From Microbacterium sp. Leaf288 (GTDB taxonomy: Bacteria; Actinomycetota; Actinomycetes; Actinomycetales; Microbacteriaceae), in the NCBI RefSeq assembly GCF_001422925.1, contig NZ_LMNI01000012.1, positions 674,195 to 738,194 on the forward strand: a DNA stretch of 64,000 nucleotides, given 5' to 3'. How positions within the stretch are numbered: the stretch's first letter is position 1; every line of letters starts with the position of its first letter. The notes beneath the pieces are model-generated. The model did not search any database, was not told the origin of the DNA, and saw nothing but the letters and a program-made list of their open reading frames with translations. The position numbers were made by a program, and so were the translations under genes. Shown here piece by piece: positions 17,138-25,442 of the stretch.

Positions 17138-18718
17138 TCACGGTGTGAAGCGCAGGCGCACGGACGCGATGTCGGCGGTCCAGCCGCGCCCGTCGAGGTC
17201 ATCGGCGCGTACGCCGAGGAAGAGTCCCGTGAACCGCAGGCGCGGGCCGTGGTCGTCCGACAGCGTCCACGCCGGATGCACGCCGGGAACGGCCGTCCAC
17301 TCCTCCCCGACACCGGACCAGGCGAATCGGAGTTCCGGCCCGTCCAGCACGGTCCGCAGCCTCAGCGCGCCGTCCGGCACCGCCACAGCAGCCGATCGCG
17401 TCGTGGTCGAGCCATCGCGCCGCACGACGCGCAGGTGGCGGCCGTTATCCCGATCGTGCGTGACCTGCAGCCAGATCCAGCCCGACCTGCCGTACCAGGC
17501 GATGGGCCCAGCAGCCTCCCGCGGCGAGCGGGGCTCGGCGTCGACGACGACCTCGAACTCGGCGCGGTGCTCCTCGACGCGGGTGAGGAGCATGGACTGA
17601 TCGAACACGGATGCGGTGGAGTGCCCGCCCCGCAGCCTCAGCCATCCGGGGCGCACCGCGAGGTCCGCCACGTCGTGCGGCAACGGCGCGCGCAGGGTCG
17701 TCCACCGTCGCGAGTCGAGCGCGGTCCCGTCGAACTCGTCGACCCACTCGCGAGCGCCGGGAGAGGCATCCAGACCATCGTCCGGTGGGGAGCCGAGCAC
17801 CACCTCGACCGCCGCGTGATGCCCGCCGTCGGCGAGCCGCAGCCAGCCGTCGGCGTCGAACTCGACGCGCTGCAGGCACGTTTCGCGCCCGAGCGTGCTG
17901 TAACGCTCGCCGAGGTGCAGCGTCGGGCGGCTCGCCAGGTGCACGAGCAGCCAGTCGCCCTCCGGAGTCTGCACGAGTTCACCGTGACCGGCCTTCTGCA
18001 GCGGATGCCCCGGCGCATCTCTCGTCGTAAGCACGGCCTCGCGCGCGTCGCGCTCGTACGGCCCGAGCAGATCGCGCGAGCGTGCGAGCGTGATGCCGTG
18101 GTTCCAGCCGGTGCCGCCCGCCGCGATGAGCAGGTAGTACCAGTCGCCGAGGCGATACAGGTTGGGTCCCTCGACGAGTCCGTCTTCGCGGTGGATCACG
18201 GTGGCGTCGCCCGTCGTGCGGCGCTCGTCGGGCAGGTACTGCTCGACGACGAGCCCCGAGAACGACGGGTGCTCGGGGCGCTGGTCCCATTGCACACCGA
18301 CGATCCAGTGAGTGCCGTCGGGGTCGTGGAAGAACGAGAAGTCGAAGCCGCGAGAGCCGAGATGGACCGGCGCGCTCCACGGCCCCGTCACGGCATCGGC
18401 GGTCACGAGGTAGTTGTCGATGTCCTTGTCGTCGCCGTCCATCGTCCGGACGATCGAGTAGGCGAGCCAGAACTTCCCCTCGGCGTACGACAGGCTCGGC
18501 GCCCACACTCCGCCGGAATCGGGGATGCCCCGCAGGTCGAAGCCGTCGTCGAGCGCGTGCCCGATCGTGGACCAGGTGGCGAGATCGGTCGAGTGGTGCA
18601 GGCGGACGGCAGGGTGGAACTCGAACGTGCTCGTCGCGATGTAGTAATCGTCGCCCACACGGAGGATCGACGGGTCGGGGTTGAATCCCCGCAGCACGGG
18701 GTTGTGGATCACGGCCAT
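17138..18718 (-). CDS. GH43 family beta-xylosidase / arabinofuranosidase
   Basis: This 526-residue glycosidase has a five-bladed GH43 propeller: catalytic base Asp in FNPDPSILRVGDDYYIATS, transition-state Asp around FFHDPDGTHWIVG, and acid Glu in EGLVEGPNLYRLG. From about residue 330 a beta-sandwich of the xylosidase C-terminal type follows, ending ADIASVRLRFTP. There is no signal peptide, so it should act in the cytoplasm on imported oligosaccharides. It is the last gene of the eight-gene sugar operon; the dehydrogenase gene ends 25 nt upstream. GH43 members split xylosides or arabinosides, and sequence alone does not decide which. Confidence 0.88.
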   Translation of the reverse strand: MAVIHNPVLRGFNPDPSILRVGDDYYIATSTFEFHPAVRLHHSTDLATWSTIGHALDDGFDLRGIPDSGGVWAPSLSYAEGKFWLAYSIVRTMDGDDKDIDNYLVTADAVTGPWSAPVHLGSRGFDFSFFHDPDGTHWIVGVQWDQRPEHPSFSGLVVEQYLPDERRTTGDATVIHREDGLVEGPNLYRLGDWYYLLIAAGGTGWNHGITLARSRDLLGPYERDAREAVLTTRDAPGHPLQKAGHGELVQTPEGDWLLVHLASRPTLHLGERYSTLGRETCLQRVEFDADGWLRLADGGHHAAVEVVLGSPPDDGLDASPGAREWVDEFDGTALDSRRWTTLRAPLPHDVADLAVRPGWLRLRGGHSTASVFDQSMLLTRVEEHRAEFEVVVDAEPRSPREAAGPIAWYGRSGWIWLQVTHDRDNGRHLRVVRRDGSTTTRSAAVAVPDGALRLRTVLDGPELRFAWSGVGEEWTAVPGVHPAWTLSDDHGPRLRFTGLFLGVRADDLDGRGWTADIASVRLRFTP

Positions 18719-18743
18719 GACCAGGTGCTCCTCGCGAGACGAC

Positions 18744-19715
18744 TCAGGACGGGGGTGCGGGGTGGGCGAACGGCTCGCCCGCGACGAACCGTTCGACCTC
18801 GGCGGTCGCCGCCTCGCCGAGGCGTCGCAGCTCGACGCCCATCGAGCCGGCCAGGTGCGGCGTGAGGAACACGTTGGGCAGCGAGTACAACGGGTGCCCA
18901 GGCTCGAGCACCTCAGGCTCGGTCACGTCGAGCACCGCCCGCAGCCGGCCGGCCTGCAGTTCGGCGACCAGCGCGTCCTGGTCGATGAGCGCGCCCCGCG
19001 CGGTGTTGATCACCGTGGCGCCGTCGCGCAGCGCCGCGAGCACATCGCGCGAGATCATCCCGATGGTCGCGGGCGCCTCGGGGGCGTGGATCGAGAGGAT
19101 GTCGCTGCGCCGCGCGAGCTCCGCGAGGTCGTCGACGAGCTCGACGCCGAGCGCCGCTGCGGTCGCCGGCGTGGCATACGGGTCGTACAGCAGCACGGTC
19201 ACGTCGCTCGCGGCGAGTTTCTCGATCACGAGCGTGCCGATCGCCGAAGCGCCGACGATCCCGACCGTGGTGCGATACAGGCCGGACCGAGGGGCGGCCA
19301 CCTCACGGGGGATGAACTGCTGCTCGGCACTGTAGCGGCGCGAGAGCCAGAACACATCCTTGGCGGCGAGCGTGATCATCGCCTGGGTGAACTCCGCCAC
19401 GGGGATCGCGTTGGCAGCACGGGCGGTGGAGACAGGGATGCCGCGCGCCGATGCCGCCTCGTCCAGGAATCCGATCCCGCCGCCCCAGTGCACGATGGCG
19501 CGCAGCGCCGGCAGCGCGTCGAGCTGCGCTCGGCCGAGGCGCACCACGCCCCAGCCGGTGAGGAGCAGCTCGATGTGGGCGGCGTCGCGAAGCTCGTCGA
19601 GGGAGGTCGCGGCATCCGTCATGTCGATGTCGAGGATCCCGGCCAGGCGCCGCGTCTCCTGCTCGCCGAAGACGAACGGCACCAAGGTGGGGTCCATCAG
19701 CAGCGCGGCCTTCAT
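18744..19715 (-). CDS. D-isomer-specific 2-hydroxyacid dehydrogenase
   Basis: This 323-residue NAD(P)-dependent enzyme has the Rossmann motif VGIVGASAIGTLVIEKL, then VINTARGALIDQDALVAEL (catalytic Arg region), a Glu in LDVTEPEVLEPGHPLY and His in FLTPHLAGS. It would reduce a 2-keto acid or oxidise a D-2-hydroxyacid in the cytoplasm. The dinucleotide loop reads GASAIG in place of the common GxGxxG, a mild deviation. Its ATG overlaps the stop of the GH43-like gene (ATGA), so it is translated within the glycosidase operon. The physiological substrate is unknown. The longer open frame upstream is a shadow inside the neighbouring gene. Confidence 0.85.
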   Translation of the reverse strand: MKAALLMDPTLVPFVFGEQETRRLAGILDIDMTDAATSLDELRDAAHIELLLTGWGVVRLGRAQLDALPALRAIVHWGGGIGFLDEAASARGIPVSTARAANAIPVAEFTQAMITLAAKDVFWLSRRYSAEQQFIPREVAAPRSGLYRTTVGIVGASAIGTLVIEKLAASDVTVLLYDPYATPATAAALGVELVDDLAELARRSDILSIHAPEAPATIGMISRDVLAALRDGATVINTARGALIDQDALVAELQAGRLRAVLDVTEPEVLEPGHPLYSLPNVFLTPHLAGSMGVELRRLGEAATAEVERFVAGEPFAHPAPPS

Positions 19716-20611
19716 GCTCCCAGCTCCTCGATGCTCCAGGCGTCGCGCCACTCGAGGCGCACCTGCCCGTCGTCGATGCGAAGCGGGAGCCAGACCGCGG
19801 CGGACTCCGCGAGGTCGTCGGGCGTCCAGCGGTCGCCGACGTAGACGAACCCGTCGCCGACCGGGACGACGACACTCACCTGGGACTCGAAGGTGTTCGT
19901 GCCGGGAGGCGCGATGGGGCGCCAGTCCTCCCACGGCCCCGACAGGCGCGCTGCGCTCGTGTACGTGTTGTCGTTCATGCTCCACCCGGTGAGGTCGGAA
20001 CCGAAGAGCCAGTACCGGCCATCGTGGTGCACGAGGGTCGGCGACTCGTAGCCGACGGCAGGGTTCGCCTGCTGCCGCAGCGTCGCCACGATGCTGTCGA
20101 CACCGAGATGGTCCTCGCGCAGGCGGTAGATGTGAAGGCCGTGATCGCGGTCCTCCGACAGCAGGTAGCCGACGCCGTCCTCCTGGAACACGCCGATGTC
20201 GCGGCTGAGGTTGCCGAGAGGCCGCTCGCTGCGTACGTACTCGTACGGCCCCTCCGGGCGATCGGCGATCGCGTATCCCACCCGGGCGTACGCGTAGTCG
20301 CCCGTGTCGACGTGCAGGAGCATCACCCACCGTTCGTCGGGCCGCTGCAGCACCTTCGGGCGCTCGACGATGCGGTCCGAGCCGATGTCGCCGGCGCCGG
20401 CGGTGAGAGCGTCGCCCTCGAACGTCCACGTGGCCAGGTCGGGCGAGGAGTAGCACGCGACGGCCGTGAACCGGTCGCCGGCCGTCTTGTCCTCACCCCA
20501 CGCGTACCAGCGGTCGCCGACGCGCCGCAGACCGATGCCGTGCAGCTGCGCGGTGCGTCCACGGTCGTCGGTGAACGTGCGGCCGGGCCGGATCACCGCA
20601 GGCTCAGCCAC
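19712..20611 (-). CDS. GH43-like five-bladed propeller glycosidase
   Basis: This cytoplasmic protein of 299 residues has clan GH-F-like repeats: YAWGEDK, DIGSDRIVERPKVLQR, DIGVFQEDGVGYLLSEDRD, NPAVGYESPTLVHHDGRYWLFGSDL and EDWRPIAPPGTNTFESQVSVVV. The pattern resembles the GH43 branch that includes exo-beta-1,3-galactanases, with Glu in ERPKV and ESPTL as candidate catalytic residues. It starts with GTG, overlapping the GH36 stop by 8 bp, and its stop overlaps the next ATG. Activity on galactose- or arabinose-containing chains would suit the operon. Assignment within GH43 is tentative. Confidence 0.75.
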   Translation of the reverse strand: MAEPAVIRPGRTFTDDRGRTAQLHGIGLRRVGDRWYAWGEDKTAGDRFTAVACYSSPDLATWTFEGDALTAGAGDIGSDRIVERPKVLQRPDERWVMLLHVDTGDYAYARVGYAIADRPEGPYEYVRSERPLGNLSRDIGVFQEDGVGYLLSEDRDHGLHIYRLREDHLGVDSIVATLRQQANPAVGYESPTLVHHDGRYWLFGSDLTGWSMNDNTYTSAARLSGPWEDWRPIAPPGTNTFESQVSVVVPVGDGFVYVGDRWTPDDLAESAAVWLPLRIDDGQVRLEWRDAWSIEELGA

Positions 20612-22727
20612 GGCGCACCCGAAGCACGCGCGCGCCGAGCCCCGCCGGCGTCGCCAGTGACAGGCCGCCTCCGGCGGGCTGCAGCCGCCATTCGCGACCG
20701 TTCACCGAGTCGCCTGCGGGGAAGAGCACATCGACCTCGCCGTGCACGCCGGCAAGCTCGATCGCGGCGGGCGCGGCATTCCGATCCCAGACGAACAGCA
20801 GGTCACCGTCCGTCGTATGCAGCCCGAGGCATATGGTCGGAGCGTCCCACGCGGGCAGCCCCAGAGGCCAGAACGGCACCGCGTCGACGAGTTGCTCGCG
20901 GAGAACCTTGTGCAGCGCCACCGCCTCGGCGATGCGCGCCCTCTGCTCAGGTCGCAGCTCGTCGAGGAAGCCCGACAGGTACAGTCGCCCGCTCAGTCCG
21001 CTGACGAGCGTGAACACCGTCTCCTCGTCGCTCATGCCCCGCGCCGGGTACGCCCAGTTGCCGCACTGCTCGGGAAGGATCGACATCGGCGCGGACGCGG
21101 CAACCGGCGGGTAGAGCCGGAAGTCCTGCTGGTCGCTGGTCGACTGCAGGTGTGTCACCGCGAGCAGCGCGTAGTCGGCGCGCATCGCCCCCGAACTGCA
21201 GTTCTCGAGGCGCAGGGAGGGATGCCGCTGCTGCACGCGCTCCAGCCAGTCGCGGAACGCGCGGGTATGCGCCAGCAGGCCGTCCGCTGCGGTCGTCGCG
21301 TGATGGTCGGTGCCGGCACCGGGATTGATGTTGTAGTCCAGCTTGAGATAGCTGATGCCGTACTCGGCGACGAGATGATCGACGGTCGCGTCGAGATGGC
21401 CACGAGCAGACGGATGCCGGAAGTCGAGGTGGTAGCGGCGATCCTCCTGCACCCGTCGGCCGAACCGCTGGAAGAACGCCTCGTCGGGCAGCTGCGCCGC
21501 GGCCGGGCTGTCGATGCCGACCACCTCCGGCTCGAGCCAGAGTCCTGCCTCCATGCCGAGCGCGCGTATCTCGTCGATCACGCGGAGCAGGCCCCCCTCG
21601 GCGAACCGGCTGGACGCCTCGCGCCACTCGCCGACCGTCGTCCACCAGTCACCGATGGCAGGGTCGGCGAACCAGCCCGCGTCGATGCAGAAGACCTCGA
21701 CACCCGCGTCGGCCGCGCGCCGGATCAGCGGCAGGAGCTGCTCGGTCGTCGGCTGTCCCATGAGCGTGTTCATGAAGTCGTTGTAGACGACCGGGAGGGC
21801 CTGGTCACGCGCGGGGCCACGCAGCCACCGTCGGTACCGGGTCAACTCGGCGATCACACCGTCGCGTCCGGCGGGCGACGCCGTGATCGCGACGGGTACG
21901 ACGGTGAAGGCCTCGCCCGGCAGGAGCTCGTGTGCGAACTGGTGCTCGAGGTCGGTCGGGCCGAGCAGCGACAGCACTCCCCCGTCGCGCGTCTGGCTGA
22001 GATCGGCATGCCACCCGGCGCTCGTCTCGATCTGCCATGCCAGAGCCTCACCGTCTCCGCGGGTGAGGTACCCGCACGGCACATGCTCACCGCTGGACCA
22101 GGCGCCGTGGCTGGTGATCGCCGCGTGGCCGCGCGCATCCTGCCCGTGGAACGGCAGCGAGATGTCGGGAAGCAGCGTCCGAAGCGATGTCTCGCGCCAG
22201 CGGTTCTCGGCGAGCCACTCACTCGCCGCCGTGCCCCACACGACGTCGTCGAGGTCGTCCTGCGAACGGCCGAAACCGATCGTCGCCGACGACACCGCGG
22301 TCAGCACGACCGTGTCGCGCCCGCCGTTGCGCACCTCGTGCTCGACGCGGACGGCGCTCGCCCCCATCGGGGCGGTGACCGTGGTGCGAACCTCGATCCC
22401 GCTGACCGCATCCGTCTGCACGACGACGGCGCGCGATGCCTCCGCGTCGGTCGTGACGTCCGAGCCCTGGACACGCAGACGCTCGCCCAGCGCCGATCGC
22501 CAATACGCCTGACTCGTGCGGGCGCGCTGCTCGACGGCGGTGAACACCTGGACGAGCCCGACACCCGGGCGGCCCGCGTGCGTCGACGTCGGAACGCTCA
22601 GCGAAGCCGGTGCGTCGGCCGACCAGCGCAGCTCGAACGCGCCGACCCGGGCGCGGAAGCCGGTGGGCACGGACTCCCGGTCCGCGGCGAGGACCGAGGC
22701 GATGGTGGAGGAGGCGGCGTCAGTCAC
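20604..22727 (-). CDS. GH36 alpha-galactosidase
   Basis: This 707-residue cytoplasmic enzyme has an N-terminal beta-supersandwich (to about residue 300), then a TIM barrel. The barrel contains VVYNDFMNT, VEVFCIDAGWFAD, GLWLEPEVVG, the nucleophile Asp in YLKLDYNINPG and the acid/base Asp in STSDQQDFRLYP. A beta C-terminal domain follows. These motifs match GH36 retaining alpha-galactosidases, which remove terminal alpha-1,6-galactose from raffinose-type sugars or galactomannan fragments. It starts with GTG and overlaps the DUF624 stop (TGA at 22724-22726), so the two are coupled. Confidence 0.93.
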   Translation of the reverse strand: MTDAASSTIASVLAADRESVPTGFRARVGAFELRWSADAPASLSVPTSTHAGRPGVGLVQVFTAVEQRARTSQAYWRSALGERLRVQGSDVTTDAEASRAVVVQTDAVSGIEVRTTVTAPMGASAVRVEHEVRNGGRDTVVLTAVSSATIGFGRSQDDLDDVVWGTAASEWLAENRWRETSLRTLLPDISLPFHGQDARGHAAITSHGAWSSGEHVPCGYLTRGDGEALAWQIETSAGWHADLSQTRDGGVLSLLGPTDLEHQFAHELLPGEAFTVVPVAITASPAGRDGVIAELTRYRRWLRGPARDQALPVVYNDFMNTLMGQPTTEQLLPLIRRAADAGVEVFCIDAGWFADPAIGDWWTTVGEWREASSRFAEGGLLRVIDEIRALGMEAGLWLEPEVVGIDSPAAAQLPDEAFFQRFGRRVQEDRRYHLDFRHPSARGHLDATVDHLVAEYGISYLKLDYNINPGAGTDHHATTAADGLLAHTRAFRDWLERVQQRHPSLRLENCSSGAMRADYALLAVTHLQSTSDQQDFRLYPPVAASAPMSILPEQCGNWAYPARGMSDEETVFTLVSGLSGRLYLSGFLDELRPEQRARIAEAVALHKVLREQLVDAVPFWPLGLPAWDAPTICLGLHTTDGDLLFVWDRNAAPAAIELAGVHGEVDVLFPAGDSVNGREWRLQPAGGGLSLATPAGLGARVLRVRRG

Positions 22728-23458
22728 GGAGTGTGTCTCGTCTCGTCGATCAGGGGAAGACGCAGCGCGTCATTGCAGATGTGGATGCCGACGCCCAGGA
22801 GCGCAGGAAGGAACAGAGCGAGCGGAGGTCCGACGACCGGCAGCGCGAGCGCCGCGATGCCGAGGCCGGTCAGCAGCAGCCAGCTGAGGACGATGTGCGG
22901 CCGCCGGGCGATGACCTTGGCCGCCGCGGTCGCCAGTGCGACAGCGCCGTGTTCGTCTCTCACCTCGGCAGCGAGCGACACCGCGATGAAGAAGGCGAGG
23001 GATGCTGCAGCGGAGGCCGCGACGAACAGCAGCATCGCGTCGGACCCGCCGAACAGCGCGAAGTCGTACGCGAGCAGCAGCACCACCGCACTCGCTGCGA
23101 TCGCGGCCCACGCCAGGGTGCGGCATCCGCTCGCGAACGATCTCCAGAACAGACGGCCGGCCCGCGCCTCGCCACGTTCGGCGAGCAGGCGTCGCGTGCT
23201 CCGCAGCAGCGCGTACGTGGCGGGCACGAGAGGCAGGAGGGAGGCTGCGCCGAGCCAGATGGCCAGGTGCGTCGGCTGCCAGCCGACCAGCGCCGCGAAC
23301 GCGAGCGCCGGGCCGAGGCATGCGAGGAACGACACCGACACCACGAAGTACTGGAAGACCGTGAGCGCCATCCCGGCGACGGGGCCGTCGGGTGCGAGGA
23401 TCGCCCGCATCCGCGCACCGACGCCGGCCGTGCGCGACGACGTGTGAGATAGGGTCAT
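22724..23458 (-). CDS. DUF624 (YesL-like) membrane protein
   Basis: This 244-residue protein has five or six hydrophobic helices: GMALTVFQYFVVSVSFLACLGPALAFAAL, then helices around AIWLGAASLLPLVPATYALL, AAIAASAVVLLLAYDF, LLFVAASAAASLAFFIAV and VLSWLLLTGLGIAALALPVV. DUF624 proteins are typical companions of sugar ABC permeases in Gram-positive polysaccharide loci. Their function is unproven, perhaps helping transporter assembly. The ATG at 23458 overlaps the permease stop (ATGA), which also fixes the start within a longer open frame. Confidence 0.8.
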   Translation of the reverse strand: MTLSHTSSRTAGVGARMRAILAPDGPVAGMALTVFQYFVVSVSFLACLGPALAFAALVGWQPTHLAIWLGAASLLPLVPATYALLRSTRRLLAERGEARAGRLFWRSFASGCRTLAWAAIAASAVVLLLAYDFALFGGSDAMLLFVAASAAASLAFFIAVSLAAEVRDEHGAVALATAAAKVIARRPHIVLSWLLLTGLGIAALALPVVGPPLALFLPALLGVGIHICNDALRLPLIDETRHTP

Positions 23459-24345
23459 CCCTTCACCGCCCCCACCGACATGCCCTTGATGAAGTAGCGC
23501 TGGAACGCCGCGAAGATCGCGACCGAGGGGATGATGGCGAGGATCGCGCCGGTGTAGATCAGCTGCCATTGCGACGTGAGCAGGCCCACCATCCGGTTGA
23601 TGGCGACGTTGATCGTGCCGGCCGACGACGAGTCGAGGAACACCAACGGGATGAAGAAGTCGTTCCACAGACCGAGCGCCTGAATGATCACGAACGCCGA
23701 GGTCACCGGAAGCAGCATCGGGAAGACGATCGACCAGAACGTCCGCAGACGGCCGGCGCCGTCGACGTGCGCCGCCTCCTCCACCTCGATCGGGATGCCC
23801 TTGATGAAGCTGCAGTACAGCAGGATGCCGAAGCTCGCCGCCCCGCCGAGGTGGACCAGGATGACGCTCGTGAGCGTGCTGTACAGCCCGACCTCGTCGA
23901 AGCCCTTCACGAGCGGGATCATGCGCACCTGGAACGGGATCATCAGACCCGCGATGAACAGGATGTACAGGAACCGCGAGGTGCGTCCGCCGACCCGTTC
24001 GATGCCGTAGGCCGCCATGGGCACGATCGCGACCAGGAGCACGACGGTGGCGACGGTGATGATGAGGGTGTTGAGGAGCGCCTCGCCGTAGTCGGTCTGC
24101 TGGAACAGCTGAATGTAGTTGTCGAGCGTGAACTGGGTGGGCAGGCCCATCGGGTCCACCGTGATCTCGGCGTACGACCGGAACGAGTTCAGGAACGCGT
24201 AGATCACGGGGCTCGCCACGATCAGCACGAGCACGGCGAGCACGGCCATGACGGCGATCTGGCCCGCGGTGAGCTTCTTCGGCGTGGCCTTCTGCCGGCG
24301 CGGCTTGCGCGCGGGGGCGACGAGCAGTTCCGTTTCAGTGCTCAT
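23455..24345 (-). CDS. sugar ABC transporter permease (MalG type)
   Basis: This inner-membrane permease has 296 residues and six helices, and carries the EAA coupling loop EEAAHVDGAGRLRTFWSIVFP near residue 200. That loop contacts the ATPase. It belongs to the CUT1 (oligosaccharide) family and ends FIKGMSVGAVKG, the usual MalG tail. The start ATG at 24345 overlaps the stop of the first permease (ATGA). No ATP-binding subunit is encoded in the operon, so a shared MsiK-type ATPase elsewhere must serve it, as is common in actinobacteria. Confidence 0.93.
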   Translation of the reverse strand: MSTETELLVAPARKPRRQKATPKKLTAGQIAVMAVLAVLVLIVASPVIYAFLNSFRSYAEITVDPMGLPTQFTLDNYIQLFQQTDYGEALLNTLIITVATVVLLVAIVPMAAYGIERVGGRTSRFLYILFIAGLMIPFQVRMIPLVKGFDEVGLYSTLTSVILVHLGGAASFGILLYCSFIKGIPIEVEEAAHVDGAGRLRTFWSIVFPMLLPVTSAFVIIQALGLWNDFFIPLVFLDSSSAGTINVAINRMVGLLTSQWQLIYTGAILAIIPSVAIFAAFQRYFIKGMSVGAVKG

Positions 24346-25376
24346 GCCTGGATCTCCCTCTTGCGCATGTAGGCGTTCGCCGCGACGGTGCTGACGATGA
24401 CGACGAGGAACAGCACGATGGCGGCGGCGCTGCCGAAGCCGGCGCGGTACTCGCCGAACCCGACCTTGTAGATGAAGAACGCCATGGTCTCGCTGACGAA
24501 CCCCGGCCCGCCGGCGGTGAGGACCATGACCTGATCGAAGATGGTCCAGCCCGCGATCATCGCGAGGGTCATGTTGACGGTGACGGCTCCGGCCAGCATC
24601 GGCCACGTGACGTGCCGGAACACCTGGCGGCTGTTGGCTCCGTCGATGCGCGCCGCCTCGGTGAGCTCCTGCGGCACGGACTGCAGATTCGCGAGGTAGA
24701 TGAGCGTCGTGTTGCCGCCGAGCGTGAAGCACGTGATGAAGAGGATGACGCCCACCACGATCGAGCTGTCGCCCAGCCAGTCGCGAGCCCACTCGGGGAA
24801 GCCGGCGTCGCGGAGGAACGTGTTCACCGCGCCGAAGTTGAAGTTGAGGAGGTACTTCCACACGGTCGCGAGGATGAAGCCGCTCACCAGCGCCGGCAGA
24901 TAGACGGCGGTGCGGAAGAAGCCCTGCCAGCGACCGACTTTGTCGAGCATGAGCGCGACACCGAGCGAGATCGCGTTGATGATGACGGCCGAGCCGAGCC
25001 CCAGGATCAACGTGTTCTTGACCGCGTTCCAGAACCGCCCGCTCGTCAGGATCTCTTCGTAGTTCCGGACGCCGACGTACTCGTAGTCGGGGCTGATGCC
25101 GTCCCAGTTCGTGAAGCTCAGCTGGAGGGACTGGATCGACGGCACGATCACCATGAGCAGGTAGATGACGAGCGCCGGAGCGACGAAGCCCAGCATGACC
25201 CACCGCGCGGAGCGGAACCGCCGCGTGCGGCGCTGCTCGCGTTCGGGCCCGACCGGGACGAACGACACGTCGTCGGGGGCACCCTCCGGCGCTCCGTCGA
25301 GCGGACCTCCGCCGCTGAGGCGGACGGCGGCGCCGACGACCTGGGTCTGCCCTTGCGAGGCACTTTGATCTGTCAT
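24342..25376 (-). CDS. sugar ABC transporter permease (MalF type)
   Basis: This 344-residue permease has a cytoplasmic N-terminal tail of about 65 residues (to RRTRRFRSARW), six helices, and the EAA loop TEAARIDGANSRQVFRHVTWP near residue 240. It pairs with the following MalG-type protein to form the channel of a CUT1 importer. The start is ATG 25376, the first residue of MTDQSASQGQ. A perfect 15-bp stem-loop at 25397-25430 separates it from the binding-protein gene. Confidence 0.92.
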   Translation of the reverse strand: MTDQSASQGQTQVVGAAVRLSGGGPLDGAPEGAPDDVSFVPVGPEREQRRTRRFRSARWVMLGFVAPALVIYLLMVIVPSIQSLQLSFTNWDGISPDYEYVGVRNYEEILTSGRFWNAVKNTLILGLGSAVIINAISLGVALMLDKVGRWQGFFRTAVYLPALVSGFILATVWKYLLNFNFGAVNTFLRDAGFPEWARDWLGDSSIVVGVILFITCFTLGGNTTLIYLANLQSVPQELTEAARIDGANSRQVFRHVTWPMLAGAVTVNMTLAMIAGWTIFDQVMVLTAGGPGFVSETMAFFIYKVGFGEYRAGFGSAAAIVLFLVVIVSTVAANAYMRKREIQA

Positions 25377-25396
25377 GGAGACCTCCTCGGCTCCCG

Positions 25397-25430
25397 GTCG
25401 CGGTGCCCGGGCGGACCCGGGCACCGCGAC
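25397..25430 (-). terminator. stem-loop between binding-protein and permease genes
   Basis: GTCGCGGTGCCCGGG (25397-25411) pairs perfectly with CCCGGGCACCGCGAC (25416-25430) around the tetraloop CGGA. It lies 12 nt past the lipoprotein stop at 25443 and 20 nt before the permease ATG at 25376. Such hairpins usually protect the upstream mRNA or partly stop transcription, which raises binding protein over permease. Confidence 0.8.
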
Positions 25431-25442
25431 ATCCGGTGTGGA